From assembly GCF_900068895.1 (NCBI RefSeq), contig NZ_CDPK01000013.1, positions 55,522 to 103,137 on the forward strand: a DNA stretch of 47,616 nucleotides. The letters run 5' to 3'. Each line of letters begins with the position of its first letter. Position 1 is the stretch's first letter. Source of the DNA: Erwinia sp. ErVv1 (GTDB lineage Bacteria; Pseudomonadota; Gammaproteobacteria; Enterobacterales; Enterobacteriaceae). A model generated the notes under the pieces. The model ran no database searches. It was not told the DNA's origin and saw nothing but the letters and a program-made list of their open reading frames with translations. Both the position numbers and the translations under genes were made by a program. Positions 23,453 through 31,711 of this stretch are shown here, one piece after another.

Positions 23453-23851
23453 TTAGAGCCAGTCTTCCGCGCGAAGTCCTGATACGCGAGAGAATTCACG
23501 CATATTGTTGGTCACGATGACCAGGCCCTGGCTGCGGGCGTGCCCCGCAATCATCTGGTCGTATGGACCGATCGGTTGGCCTGCTCTGGCCTGCTCGGCC
23601 CGTATTTGCCCGGTATGCATAGCGGCATGACTGTCATAATTCAGCACGTCCAGCCGGGCGATAAAACCCTCAATAACCGCCAGATTACGCTCGGGCTGGC
23701 TGCTTTTCTCTGCGCCGTAGATAAGCTCCATCAGCGTTATGGTACTGATACATAGCTGCTGATGATGACGGTTAAACTTTTCCCGAACGCCCTCCGGTTT
23801 ATTTTTGATGGTAAAAATACAGATGTTGGTGTCCAGCATATACTTGAGCAT
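23453..23851 (-). CDS. vapC: PIN-domain ribonuclease toxin VapC
   Basis: A 132-residue PIN-domain toxin. Acidic residues of the active site are seen at D7 (MLDTNICIF), E42 (LMELIYG) and D98 (PYDQMIAGHA). Enterobacterial VapC (MvpT type) cleaves initiator tRNA; that activity is family knowledge. The start ATG overlaps the vapB stop by one base (ATGA form), a typical toxin-antitoxin coupling. The gene is intact. Confidence 0.93.
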   Translation of the reverse strand: MLKYMLDTNICIFTIKNKPEGVREKFNRHHQQLCISTITLMELIYGAEKSSQPERNLAVIEGFIARLDVLNYDSHAAMHTGQIRAEQARAGQPIGPYDQMIAGHARSQGLVIVTNNMREFSRVSGLRAEDWL

Positions 23852-24078
23852 CAGAAGCTTTCCCGTTCCTGTGAACCTGGCTGTTCGCGTGAAGACATAA
23901 AATCAGCGGTAACGGATTCGCCCTCAAACCATGTGTCCCAGGATTCACCTACGGGAGTAATAATCCGGGTTCTGCCGATGGCGACAACATCGACATGCTT
24001 AATGTCATCAGGCAATGCGACAGTTTTAGGTAATCGAACGGCCTGACTGCGATTAGTTAAAAATACGGTGGTTTTCAT
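23851..24078 (-). CDS. vapB: VapB antitoxin (AbrB/SpoVT-type)
   Basis: A 75-residue antitoxin with the N-terminal swapped-hairpin DNA-binding pattern FLTNRSQAVRLPKTVALPDDI and an acidic, tryptophan-containing tail (SWDTWFEG) that would block VapC. It is the upstream partner in a two-gene operon. Palindromic sequences just upstream fit autorepression by the VapBC complex. Confidence 0.92.
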   Translation of the reverse strand: MKTTVFLTNRSQAVRLPKTVALPDDIKHVDVVAIGRTRIITPVGESWDTWFEGESVTADFMSSREQPGSQERESF

Positions 24079-24092
24079 TTTGACCTCACTCA

Positions 24093-24152
24093 GGGATATA
24101 CATGATGTGTATACAGCCTGCCATAGCGGACGTATATGTCAATGGGATATAC
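24093..24152 (-). promoter_or_regulatory. probable vapBC operator region with paired inverted repeats
   Basis: Two repeats are seen: ATACA-TGATG-TGTAT at 24098-24112 and GTATAT...ATATAC at 24132-24152. GGGATATACA occurs as a direct repeat in both halves. They lie 15-75 bases before the vapB start, where VapBC operators normally are. Binding is inferred. Confidence 0.6.
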
Positions 24153-24371
24153 AGTAGTTCACATTCGCGCTAACGCCTGCCGCATCGCCACTTTTGCTTT
24201 TTGGGCAACAGATTATTGCCTCATATGGGCTATAAGTTGCTCCTGAGCTATGCTGTAATTACTTCTATGACGCAGATCAAACTTTTAACCCTGTTTGCGG
24301 TTATCTGCCTCTTCGCGCGTCCTTTTCCTGCCGTTTATGGCGGGTTCATTTACTTCCCGGGAGTCTTATTC

Positions 24372-25535
24372 ATGCCTGTTTCATTACTGGCGCTGGCGCT
24401 AAGTGCGTTCGCCATCGGCACCACCGAGTTTGTCATCATGGGGCTGCTACCCGATGTTGCAGGCGACCTGCATGTCTCTCTCCCTTCTGCGGGCTGGCTG
24501 ATCAGCGGCTATGCGCTGGGCGTGGCGATTGGCGCACCGATTATGGCGCTGCTGACCGCTAAGCTTCCGCGTAAGCTTACGCTTATTCTGCTGATGTCGA
24601 TTTTTATCGTCGGCAACGTGCTGTGTGCGCTGGCCTGGAACTATAACCTGCTGATGCTGGCGCGAATTGTAACGGCGCTGTGCCACGGCGCTTTCTTTGG
24701 CATCGGTGCCGTCGTGGCGGCCAGTCTGGTTGCACCCGCCCGTCAGGCCTCGGCGGTGGCGCTGATGTTCACCGGCCTGACGCTGGCTAACGTGCTGGGC
24801 GTGCCGGTGGGAACCTGGTTCGGCCAGCTGTTTGGCTGGCGCGCCACCTTCTGGGGCGTAGGGGTGATTGGGATCCTGGCGTTTATCGCGCTGATTGTCA
24901 GCCTGCCCAACAACCGCAATGAGAAGCCGGTCGATCTTGCCAGTGAAATCGGCGCGCTGGCGAACGGTAAACTGTGGCTGTCACTGCTGATGACGGTCTT
25001 TTTCGCCGCCGCGATGTTTGCGCTGTTCAGCTATATCGCGCCGCTGCTGCTACAGGTTACTGGTCTCAGTGATAAAGGCGTCAGCTGGACGCTGTTTCTA
25101 ATCGGTGCCGGCCTGACCGTCGGTAATATCCTCGGCGGCAGGCTGGCAGACTGGAAGGTATCGTTCAGTCTGATCCTGAGCTTTGCGCTAATCGCCCTGT
25201 TTTCACTCGCCTTTAGCTGGACCAGCCATGCGCTGTGGCTGGCTGAAATCACCCTGTTCCTCTGGGCGATGGCGACCTTTGCGACCGTGCCGGGACTGCA
25301 AATCAACGTGGTCCGCCACGGGAAGGAAGCACCCAACCTGGTCTCTACCCTGAACATTTCGGCATTTAATATCGGCAACGCGTTTGGTGCCTGGGCCGGT
25401 GGGGCGGTTATTGCGGGCGGCTATGGTCTGACCCGCGTACCGGTCGCCGCAGCGGTACTGGCCGCCGGGGGCCTGGTCGTCTGCCTGCTCACCTTCCGTC
25501 GCTCACGCGGCCAGACTCAGGCTGCACGGGCCTGA
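24372..25535 (+). CDS. MFS transporter, AraJ/YdhP-like drug or sugar efflux family
   Basis: A 387-residue protein with twelve predicted membrane segments and no large soluble part. Typical DHA1 pieces are LSAFAIGTTEFVIMGLLPDV in TM1, the LLTAKLPRKLTL loop after TM2 and AFFGIGAVVAAS in TM4. The family exports drugs, arabinose or similar compounds; the substrate is not predictable. The ATG at 24372 has GGGAG nearby. An in-frame ATG at 24201 would add 57 residues with no family counterpart. It is convergent with lysR. Confidence 0.85.
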   Translation: MPVSLLALALSAFAIGTTEFVIMGLLPDVAGDLHVSLPSAGWLISGYALGVAIGAPIMALLTAKLPRKLTLILLMSIFIVGNVLCALAWNYNLLMLARIVTALCHGAFFGIGAVVAASLVAPARQASAVALMFTGLTLANVLGVPVGTWFGQLFGWRATFWGVGVIGILAFIALIVSLPNNRNEKPVDLASEIGALANGKLWLSLLMTVFFAAAMFALFSYIAPLLLQVTGLSDKGVSWTLFLIGAGLTVGNILGGRLADWKVSFSLILSFALIALFSLAFSWTSHALWLAEITLFLWAMATFATVPGLQINVVRHGKEAPNLVSTLNISAFNIGNAFGAWAGGAVIAGGYGLTRVPVAAAVLAAGGLVVCLLTFRRSRGQTQAARA

Positions 25536-25637
25536 CGTGGGATAACCAGACGCAGGCCGGGGCACTGACAGCGCGTTGCAATCGGGCGCGTTTACCTGCG
25601 CCTGGCATTGTTCTCCGCCGGAACAAACCGCGTCTGG

Positions 25638-26558
25638 TTAATCCAGCATCGCGCTCAGGCGCTGGTGAAACGGGCCGATCTGCTGCCGAAGATGGTCGCT
25701 AAAGGCTTCTACCAGCGCCGATGAGGGGCGATGCCGTGGCCGCACCAGGCTGACCGTGAAAGGGACGTTAATACTGAAACGTCGAATAACCACACCGCTG
25801 CCGGCGTAATCCAGTGCCGTCAGTGGATTCACCACCGAAATCCCCACCCCAGCCCGCACCATGGCACACACCGACGCGGCGCTGTGCGTCTCCATTACCA
25901 TCCTGCGTTTCACGTTGTGCCCGCTAAAGAGATCGTCCAGCAGCTGTCGGTAACTGTCCGTCCGTGACAGGCTGATGTAGCTGTGTCCCTCGAAATCCTG
26001 CGGCGTCAGGCAGGTTTTTTGGGCCAGCACATGTCCCTCCGGCAGTACGCACACTTCATTACCGGTAAACAGCTCGGTACGCTCGGTGCCCGCCGGAACC
26101 TGGCTGGTTTCCGTCAGGCCCAGATCGTAACGCTGGGCCGAAAGCCACTCTTCCAGCAGCGGTGACTCCTGCGAAATAATGTTCAGGCTGACATCGGGGA
26201 AGCGCTGTAAAAAGGGCTGGCAGAGCAGCGGCAGCAGCGACTGTGCAAACACCGGCAGGCAGGCCACAGAGAGTTCACCCTGGCGAAACTGACGCAGCCC
26301 CTCGGCGGCGCTGATAATCCGGTCCAGCCCGTACCAGGATCGCTGCACCTCCTCAAACAATTTCAACCCCTGCACGGTCGGCTGTAATCGACCGCGCACC
26401 CGGTCAAACAGTTTCAGGCCACTGAGCTTTTCCAGCCTCGCCAGCTCGCGGCTGACCGTCGGCTGCGAGGTATGCAGCATCGCAGCCGCCTCGGTGAGGT
26501 TGCTGGTGGTTACCACCGCATGAAATATTTCGATATGACGCAGGGTTATCGCTGCCAT
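25638..26558 (-). CDS. lysR: LysR, transcriptional activator of lysA
   Basis: Founding LysR-type regulator, 306 residues. The N-terminal winged helix is LRHIEIFHAVVTTSNLTEAA followed by LHTSQPTVSRELARLE; the rest is the periplasmic-binding-like effector domain, with VETHSAASVCAMVRAGVGIS-type sequence near residue 220 nearly as in E. coli. It activates the divergent lysA when diaminopimelate is present and lysine is low, and represses itself. Assignment is secure because lysR and lysA are divergent neighbours, as in E. coli. Confidence 0.96.
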   Translation of the reverse strand: MAAITLRHIEIFHAVVTTSNLTEAAAMLHTSQPTVSRELARLEKLSGLKLFDRVRGRLQPTVQGLKLFEEVQRSWYGLDRIISAAEGLRQFRQGELSVACLPVFAQSLLPLLCQPFLQRFPDVSLNIISQESPLLEEWLSAQRYDLGLTETSQVPAGTERTELFTGNEVCVLPEGHVLAQKTCLTPQDFEGHSYISLSRTDSYRQLLDDLFSGHNVKRRMVMETHSAASVCAMVRAGVGISVVNPLTALDYAGSGVVIRRFSINVPFTVSLVRPRHRPSSALVEAFSDHLRQQIGPFHQRLSAMLD

Positions 26559-26678
26559 GGGTGTTCACGCTCTGTCGGACAAAGCCATATCATGGATGAA
26601 TAGATCAGGATAAAACAGATATTTTTCACCCTGCCTCTGCTGTGGCGTAATAGCCTTAACCCGCTAAGGAGAAACAGA
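26559..26678. promoter_or_regulatory. lysR-lysA divergent control region
   Basis: These 120 bases hold both promoters and, by analogy with E. coli, the LysR binding sites. The strong lysA ribosome binding site TAAGGAG lies eight bases before its ATG. I could not mark the operator bases with certainty. Confidence 0.6.
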
Positions 26679-27932
26679 ATGCCGCGCCAGCTTGATAACA
26701 CCGAAACAGCCCTTAACCGTACTCATTTACTCCCGCTGGTTCGCCAGACTGGCGGCCCTGTCTGGGTGTATGACGCCAGCGTGATCCACCAGCGTATCAG
26801 CCAGCTGCAGCAGTTTGACGTGGTGCGTTTTGCGCAAAAGGCCTGCTCAAATATTCATATCCTGCGGCTGATGCGCGCGGCAGGTGTAAAGGTGGACTCC
26901 GTGTCGCTGGGCGAGATAGAACGTGCGCTGGCGGCGGGGTTCCAGCCCGGGGGCGATGATATCGTCTTTACCGCTGACGTGATTGATCGGCCCACGCTGG
27001 CGCGCCTTGCCGCGCTGAAAATCCCGGTCAACGCAGGCTCGGTGGATATGCTGCACCAGCTCGGGCAGGTTTCACCGGGTCATTCCGTCTGGCTGCGCAT
27101 CAATCCGGGCTTCGGTCACGGGCACAGTCAAAAAACCAATACCGGCGGTGAAAACAGCAAGCACGGCATCTGGCATAGCGATCTGGCACTGGCGCTTGAG
27201 GCGATTCAGCGCTATCAGCTGAAGCTGGTGGGGATCCATATGCATATTGGATCGGGCGTCGACTATGGTCATCTGGAACAGGTATGCGATGCCATGGTCA
27301 GCCAGGTTGTCGAATTCGGTCAGGATTTGCAGGCGATCTCAGCCGGAGGCGGCCTGTCCGTGCCTTATCACTTTGGTGAAGAGGCGATTAATACTGACCA
27401 CTATTTCGGCCTGTGGGATGCCGCTCGTCAGCGCGTTGCTGAGCACCTGGGGCATGCGGTTAAACTGGAGATTGAGCCGGGCCGTTTTCTGGTCGCCGAG
27501 TCGGGCGTCCTGGTCTCGCAGGTTCGCGCCGTCAAGCAGATGGGAAGCCGCCATTTTGTGCTGGTCGATGCCGGTTTTAATGACCTGATGCGTCCCGCCA
27601 TGTACGGCAGCTATCATCATATTTCCGCCATTGCGGCCGATGGCCGTGACCTGCACGAAGAGAAGACCCTCGAGAGCGTGGTGGCCGGGCCGCTGTGTGA
27701 GTCTGGCGATGTGTTCACCCAGCAGGAAGGTGGCATGGTGGAAACCCGCTCGCTGCCTGAGGTTAAGGTGGGGGACTATCTGGTATTCCACGATACCGGT
27801 GCGTATGGCGCCTCAATGTCCTCTAACTACAACAGCCGCCCGCTGCTGCCAGAATTCCTGTTTGAGAACGGCCAGCCGCGGCAGATCCGCCGCGCGCAGA
27901 CCATCCAGGAGCTGATCGCGCTGGAGCAGTAA
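26679..27932 (+). CDS. lysA: diaminopimelate decarboxylase
   Basis: PLP-dependent last enzyme of lysine synthesis, converting meso-diaminopimelate to L-lysine. It has 417 residues (420 in E. coli). Visible parts: GPVWVYDASVI at the start, the PLP lysine in RFAQKACSNIHILRLM, HMHIGSGVDY, the PLP-phosphate glycines in ISAGGGLSVPY, and the C-terminal PLCESGDVFTQ and DTGAYGASMSSNYNSRPL active-site blocks. Regulation by the adjacent LysR is expected. Confidence 0.97.
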   Translation: MPRQLDNTETALNRTHLLPLVRQTGGPVWVYDASVIHQRISQLQQFDVVRFAQKACSNIHILRLMRAAGVKVDSVSLGEIERALAAGFQPGGDDIVFTADVIDRPTLARLAALKIPVNAGSVDMLHQLGQVSPGHSVWLRINPGFGHGHSQKTNTGGENSKHGIWHSDLALALEAIQRYQLKLVGIHMHIGSGVDYGHLEQVCDAMVSQVVEFGQDLQAISAGGGLSVPYHFGEEAINTDHYFGLWDAARQRVAEHLGHAVKLEIEPGRFLVAESGVLVSQVRAVKQMGSRHFVLVDAGFNDLMRPAMYGSYHHISAIAADGRDLHEEKTLESVVAGPLCESGDVFTQQEGGMVETRSLPEVKVGDYLVFHDTGAYGASMSSNYNSRPLLPEFLFENGQPRQIRRAQTIQELIALEQ

Positions 27933-27936
27933 CTCA

Positions 27937-27963
27937 GAGGGGGCTGTTTCCCCCTCCCTTTTC
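27937..27963 (+). terminator. intrinsic terminator of lysA
   Basis: GAGGGGG and CCCCCTC pair around CTGTTT just after the lysA stop, followed by a short T stretch. Confidence 0.8.
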
Positions 27964-27995
27964 CCGAGCCCCTTCAGCCAGCAAGCCCGAATTTC

Positions 27996-28313
27996 CTATA
28001 CTGCCACGCCTGCCAGCTCCTTTCTCAACAGTACCAGCTCCTCCGCCAAATCGCGGCACAGCATGGCATTCATCAGATGATCCTGCGCGTGAACGAGGAT
28101 CAGCGTGACCGGCACCTTACCGCAGCCCTCATCGGCGCCAATCAGCTGGGTCTGGATATGGTGTGCCTGCTTCGACGCTGCCAGCGAAGCTGCAAGCGCG
28201 TCATCGGCCTGCGGCCAGTCGCGCTTGCGGGCGAACTGTATTGCGCTCATCGCATGGGATCGCGCCTCGCCCGCATTGATCAACAGCTCCATCATCGTCT
28301 GTTCGAAATCCAT
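27996..28313 (-). CDS. PTS lactose/cellobiose-family IIA component
   Basis: A 105-residue helical IIA domain of the Lac/Chb family, which passes phosphate from HPr to IIB. The phosphorylated histidine lies in AHHIQTQLIG, and the second conserved histidine region is VHAQDHLMNAM. GGAGG lies five bases before the ATG at 28313; the preceding GTG is too close to it. The gene is divergent from the IIC-GH1-IIB-regulator genes and shares their operator-rich control region, so all parts of one transporter are present but split over two strands. Confidence 0.92.
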   Translation of the reverse strand: MDFEQTMMELLINAGEARSHAMSAIQFARKRDWPQADDALAASLAASKQAHHIQTQLIGADEGCGKVPVTLILVHAQDHLMNAMLCRDLAEELVLLRKELAGVAV

Positions 28314-28328
28314 CACTGCCTCCGGTTA

Positions 28329-28474
28329 TTGGTATGCCAAAAAGCGTGATTACATACTATCGGAATGCCAATAAGCGCTTCTGAGAAGCCAGTCACAGAA
28401 ACTTAAGGGCGTTTTGCTAGTTTTGGTATGCCACGAGAACGGAATTTCGTCAGTGAAAAAAATTGGGATGCCTG
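28329..28474. promoter_or_regulatory. four UxuR/ExuR-type operators between PTS IIA and IIC
   Basis: Near-palindromic 12-mers are seen at 28329 (TTGGTATGCCAA), 28360 (TCGGAATGCCAA), 28423 (TTGGTATGCCAC) and 28463 (TTGGGATGCCTG). Start-to-start spacings are 31, 63 and 40 bases; the first two are near whole helical turns. The UxuR/ExuR consensus is TTGGTATACCAA. The GntR regulator encoded at 31712 belongs to that subfamily, so repression of both divergent transcripts by it is the simplest reading. Binding is inferred. Confidence 0.75.
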
Positions 28475-28499
28475 ACCACTTACTTCTGAGGTACGACGC

Positions 28500-29828
28500 A
28501 TGTCTTTACAGGATCGGCTTATCGACTCACTGGGGAGTTTCGCCACCCGTTTTAACAGCTATCGCTACATCATGGCGATCAAGGCCTCGTTTATCACCCT
28601 GATGCCCGTCATTATCGTTGGTGCATTTTCAGTGCTGATCTCCAATATGGTTCTGGATGGCAAAAATGGGCTGGCCAGCTTTCAGGCGCTGGCTTTTCTG
28701 GCCGATCTGAAACCGATAACGACCAGCATCAATTACGCCACGCTCAGCTTCCTGAACATTGGCGCGGTATTTCTGATCGGGATTGAGTTAGGCAAAATCA
28801 ACGGCATCAAAACTCTTTTCCCCGGCCTGCTGGCGATTATCTGCTTTATTGCCGTCACGCCCACCACGCTATCCATGCTGGTTGAGGGGCAAATGCACGT
28901 GGTGACCGACGTGCTCGCCAAACAATTTTCGGACACCAAAAGCCTGTTCCTCGGCATGTTTATCGCCATCCTTTCCGTTGAAATCTATTGTCGACTGGAA
29001 AATATCGACCGGCTAAAGATAAAAATGCCGGATACCGTTCCCCCCAACGTGGCGGCCTCGTTTTCAGCCCTGATACCGGCCATTATCACCGTCTCCGCCG
29101 TGGCGACCTTTGGCTTTATCTTCCACTCGGTGACCGGCATGTATCTCTATGACGCCGTTTATAAGGTCGTGCAGGAGCCGCTGGAATCGGTGGTGCAAAG
29201 CCTGTGGGGCATTCTGCTGCTGATGTTTGTGGCTCAGCTGTTCTGGGTGATCGGCATTCACGGTAATCAGATGGTTAAGCCTATCCGTGAACCGCTGCTG
29301 CTGGGGGCTATTCTGGTCAATATGAATGCCTTTGAGCAGGGCAAAGAGGTGCCAAATATCATCACCATGCCGTTCTGGGATGTCTATATGAGCATCGGCG
29401 GATCCGGCCTGACTATCGGCCTGCTTAGCGCGGTGATGCTTGCCACCCGGCGAAAAGAGATGCGCGAAATCGCCAAGCTCTCATTTGGGCCAGGGCTGTT
29501 TAACATCAATGAGCCGGTTATCTTCGGTATGCCCATCATGCTGAATCCGATCCTCGCTATCCCTTTTATTATCACGCCGCTTATCACCGGCTCGATTGGC
29601 TACTTTGCAACGGCTTTGGGCTTTGCCGGGAAGGCGGTGGTGATGGTGCCCTGGACCACGCCGCCAATTATCAACGCCTGGCTCTCTACCGCCGGATCCA
29701 TGGGCGCGGTGGTGACCCAGATACTCTGCATCGCCGTATCGGTACTGGTCTATCTGCCCTTTGTAAGAATCGCTGCGCGCCGCGCCGAAGCGGCGGAATC
29801 AGCGCTGATGTCGGCTGAACAGCGCTAA
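28500..29828 (+). CDS. PTS cellobiose/beta-glucoside-family IIC permease
   Basis: A 442-residue membrane permease with about ten membrane segments, in the Lac/Chb (ChbC-like) IIC family. It moves and helps phosphorylate a beta-glucoside. The hallmark region NINEPVIFGMPIMLNPILAI is present near residue 340, and FWVIGIHGNQMVKPI near residue 245. GAGG lies eight bases before the ATG. It is followed closely by the GH1 hydrolase and IIB genes, so the phosphorylated product can be split at once. Confidence 0.93.
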   Translation: MSLQDRLIDSLGSFATRFNSYRYIMAIKASFITLMPVIIVGAFSVLISNMVLDGKNGLASFQALAFLADLKPITTSINYATLSFLNIGAVFLIGIELGKINGIKTLFPGLLAIICFIAVTPTTLSMLVEGQMHVVTDVLAKQFSDTKSLFLGMFIAILSVEIYCRLENIDRLKIKMPDTVPPNVAASFSALIPAIITVSAVATFGFIFHSVTGMYLYDAVYKVVQEPLESVVQSLWGILLLMFVAQLFWVIGIHGNQMVKPIREPLLLGAILVNMNAFEQGKEVPNIITMPFWDVYMSIGGSGLTIGLLSAVMLATRRKEMREIAKLSFGPGLFNINEPVIFGMPIMLNPILAIPFIITPLITGSIGYFATALGFAGKAVVMVPWTTPPIINAWLSTAGSMGAVVTQILCIAVSVLVYLPFVRIAARRAEAAESALMSAEQR

Positions 29829-29842
29829 CCTGAGGAGAAAAA

Positions 29843-31270
29843 ATGAGCAACGTTATCGTCACGCTGCCGGACGACTTTATTCTGGGGGCCGCCGCCTCTG
29901 CCTGGCAGACTGAGGGCTGGAGCGGCAAAAAAGCTGGGCAGGATTCATACCTGGACGCCTGGTATAAAAATGACCGCCACGTCTGGCACAACGGCTACGG
30001 GCCAGCGGTCGCGACGGATTTCATCAACCGCTATAAAGAAGATGTCGCACTGATGAAGGCCGCCGGACTGACCCACTATCGTACCTCGATCAACTGGTCC
30101 CGCTTTCTCACCGATTATGAGAATGCCGTCGTCGATGAAGAGTATGCGGCATACTACGACAGCCTGATCAATGAAATGCAGGCGCAGGGGATCGAGGTCA
30201 TGCTCTGCCTTGAGCATTACGAACTGCCCGCCGTGCTGATGGAAAAATATGGCGGCTGGGGAGCGAAGCAGGTGGTGGAGCTTTACCTGCGCTATGCCGG
30301 AAAGGTCTTTGAGCGCTATGCCGAAAAAGTTACGCGCTGGTTCACCTTTAATGAGCCGATTGTGGTGCAAACCCGCGTCTACCTTGATGCCATTCGCTGG
30401 CCCTACGAGCAAAACACCGCGAAATGGATGCAGTGGAATCACCATAAAAACCTGGCGACCGCCAAAGTGGTAAAGCTCTTCAGGGAAAAGGGCTATCGGG
30501 GCACGGTAGGCACTATCCTCAATCCGGAGGTGACCTACCCGCGCTCCAGCGCGCCACATGACGTCCTGGCGGCTGAACGCTACGATCTGTTTTATAACCG
30601 GGTATTCCTCGATCCGGCCATCCTGGGGACGTATCCCGCCGAATTGATCGCGCTGCTGGCGAAGCATCAGGTCCGCTGGGATTACACCCCGGCTGAGCTA
30701 CAGCTGATCGCAGAAAACCGCGTCGATGAGGTGGGGATCAATCTCTACTATCCGCACCGCGTGAAAGCCCCTTCGCGCGCCTGGCATCCTGAAACGCCGT
30801 TCCACCCGGCCTTTTACTACGAGCACTTCGAGCTGCCGGGCCGCCGCATGAATAAATCCCGCGGCTGGGAGATTCAGCCGCGCATCATTTATGACATGGC
30901 GATGAGGATAAAAAATGAGTACGGCAACATTCCCTGGTTCGTGGCCGAAAGCGGAATGGGCATAGAAAATGAAGTGCAGTTCAAAAATGCGGACGGCGAA
31001 ATCCAGGATGATTACCGAATTGAATTTATCACCGAGCATCTTTACCAAACGCTAAAAGCGCGGGCAAAGGGGGCAAACTGCCAGGGCTATATGCTGTGGG
31101 CGTTTACCGACAATGTTTCACCGATGAATGCCTTTAAAAATCGTTACGGCCTGATTGAGATTGATCTTGAGGATAATCGCGCTCGCCGGATGAAAAAATC
31201 GGCCCACTGGTATCGACGCCTGCGCGATTCACGCCGGCTGGTGGTCAACCTTGATGATGAAATGAAATAG
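29843..31270 (+). CDS. 6-phospho-beta-glucosidase, GH1, PTS-linked
   Basis: GH1 enzyme of 475 residues. The acid/base glutamate is in WFTFNEPIVV. The nucleophile region reads FVAESGMGIENE, with ESG where most GH1 enzymes have ENG. The 6-phosphate pocket motif S...K.RYG is present in SPMNAFKNRYGL, which supports a phosphorylated substrate. GAGGAGA precedes the ATG by eight bases. It is distinct from bglA at 10678 and clearly part of the PTS operon. The exact sugar (cellobiose, aryl-glucoside or a plant glucoside) is unknown. Confidence 0.92.
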   Translation: MSNVIVTLPDDFILGAAASAWQTEGWSGKKAGQDSYLDAWYKNDRHVWHNGYGPAVATDFINRYKEDVALMKAAGLTHYRTSINWSRFLTDYENAVVDEEYAAYYDSLINEMQAQGIEVMLCLEHYELPAVLMEKYGGWGAKQVVELYLRYAGKVFERYAEKVTRWFTFNEPIVVQTRVYLDAIRWPYEQNTAKWMQWNHHKNLATAKVVKLFREKGYRGTVGTILNPEVTYPRSSAPHDVLAAERYDLFYNRVFLDPAILGTYPAELIALLAKHQVRWDYTPAELQLIAENRVDEVGINLYYPHRVKAPSRAWHPETPFHPAFYYEHFELPGRRMNKSRGWEIQPRIIYDMAMRIKNEYGNIPWFVAESGMGIENEVQFKNADGEIQDDYRIEFITEHLYQTLKARAKGANCQGYMLWAFTDNVSPMNAFKNRYGLIEIDLEDNRARRMKKSAHWYRRLRDSRRLVVNLDDEMK

Positions 31271-31279
31271 GGGAGCTAA

Positions 31280-31597
31280 ATGAAACGTATCCTACTGGCC
31301 TGCGCGGCAGGTATGTCCACCTCAATGGTGGTGACCCGGATGGAAAAAGAGGCGACGACGCGGGGGCTGGAATACCGCATCTATGCCATTCCTGAACAGA
31401 ATTTGCGTGACGAACTGGAAAGCTGCGGCAGCGAGGTAGCGGTGGTACTGCTTGGCCCCCAGGTGCGCTTTAAGCTGGAAGAGAACCGCAAGCTCACCGA
31501 CAGCTATCAAATCCCGATTGCGGTGATTGATTCCGTCGCCTACGGCACGCTTAACGGCGCAAAAGTACTCGATCAGGCGCTGGCTTTGGTAAACTAG
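31280..31597 (+). CDS. PTS lactose/cellobiose-family IIB component
   Basis: A 105-residue IIB protein with the phosphocysteine loop LLACAAGMSTSMVVTRME at the N-terminus (Cys8). It accepts phosphate from IIA and gives it to the sugar bound by IIC. GGGGAG precedes the ATG, ten bases after the GH1 stop. It completes the three PTS components of this locus. Confidence 0.94.
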   Translation: MKRILLACAAGMSTSMVVTRMEKEATTRGLEYRIYAIPEQNLRDELESCGSEVAVVLLGPQVRFKLEENRKLTDSYQIPIAVIDSVAYGTLNGAKVLDQALALVN

Positions 31598-31616
31598 TCC
31601 GATTAACTCGTCGATG

Positions 31617-31655
31617 GCGGGTCTTCTGTCCTCCGGTGGAGCACAGAAGACCCGC
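31617..31655. repeat. long perfect hairpin between IIB and the GntR gene
   Basis: GCGGGTCTTCTGT pairs with ACAGAAGACCCGC (13 perfect pairs), and the apex adds CTCC/GGAG around GGT. No T-tract follows on the plus strand, so it is not a standard intrinsic terminator. It may partly attenuate or protect the transcript between PTS genes and the regulator. Confidence 0.7.
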
Positions 31656-31711
31656 GCTGCGGAACTGGACGGCGGGATTACCATGATCGTTAATGCGTTA
31701 AGGGTGAATGA

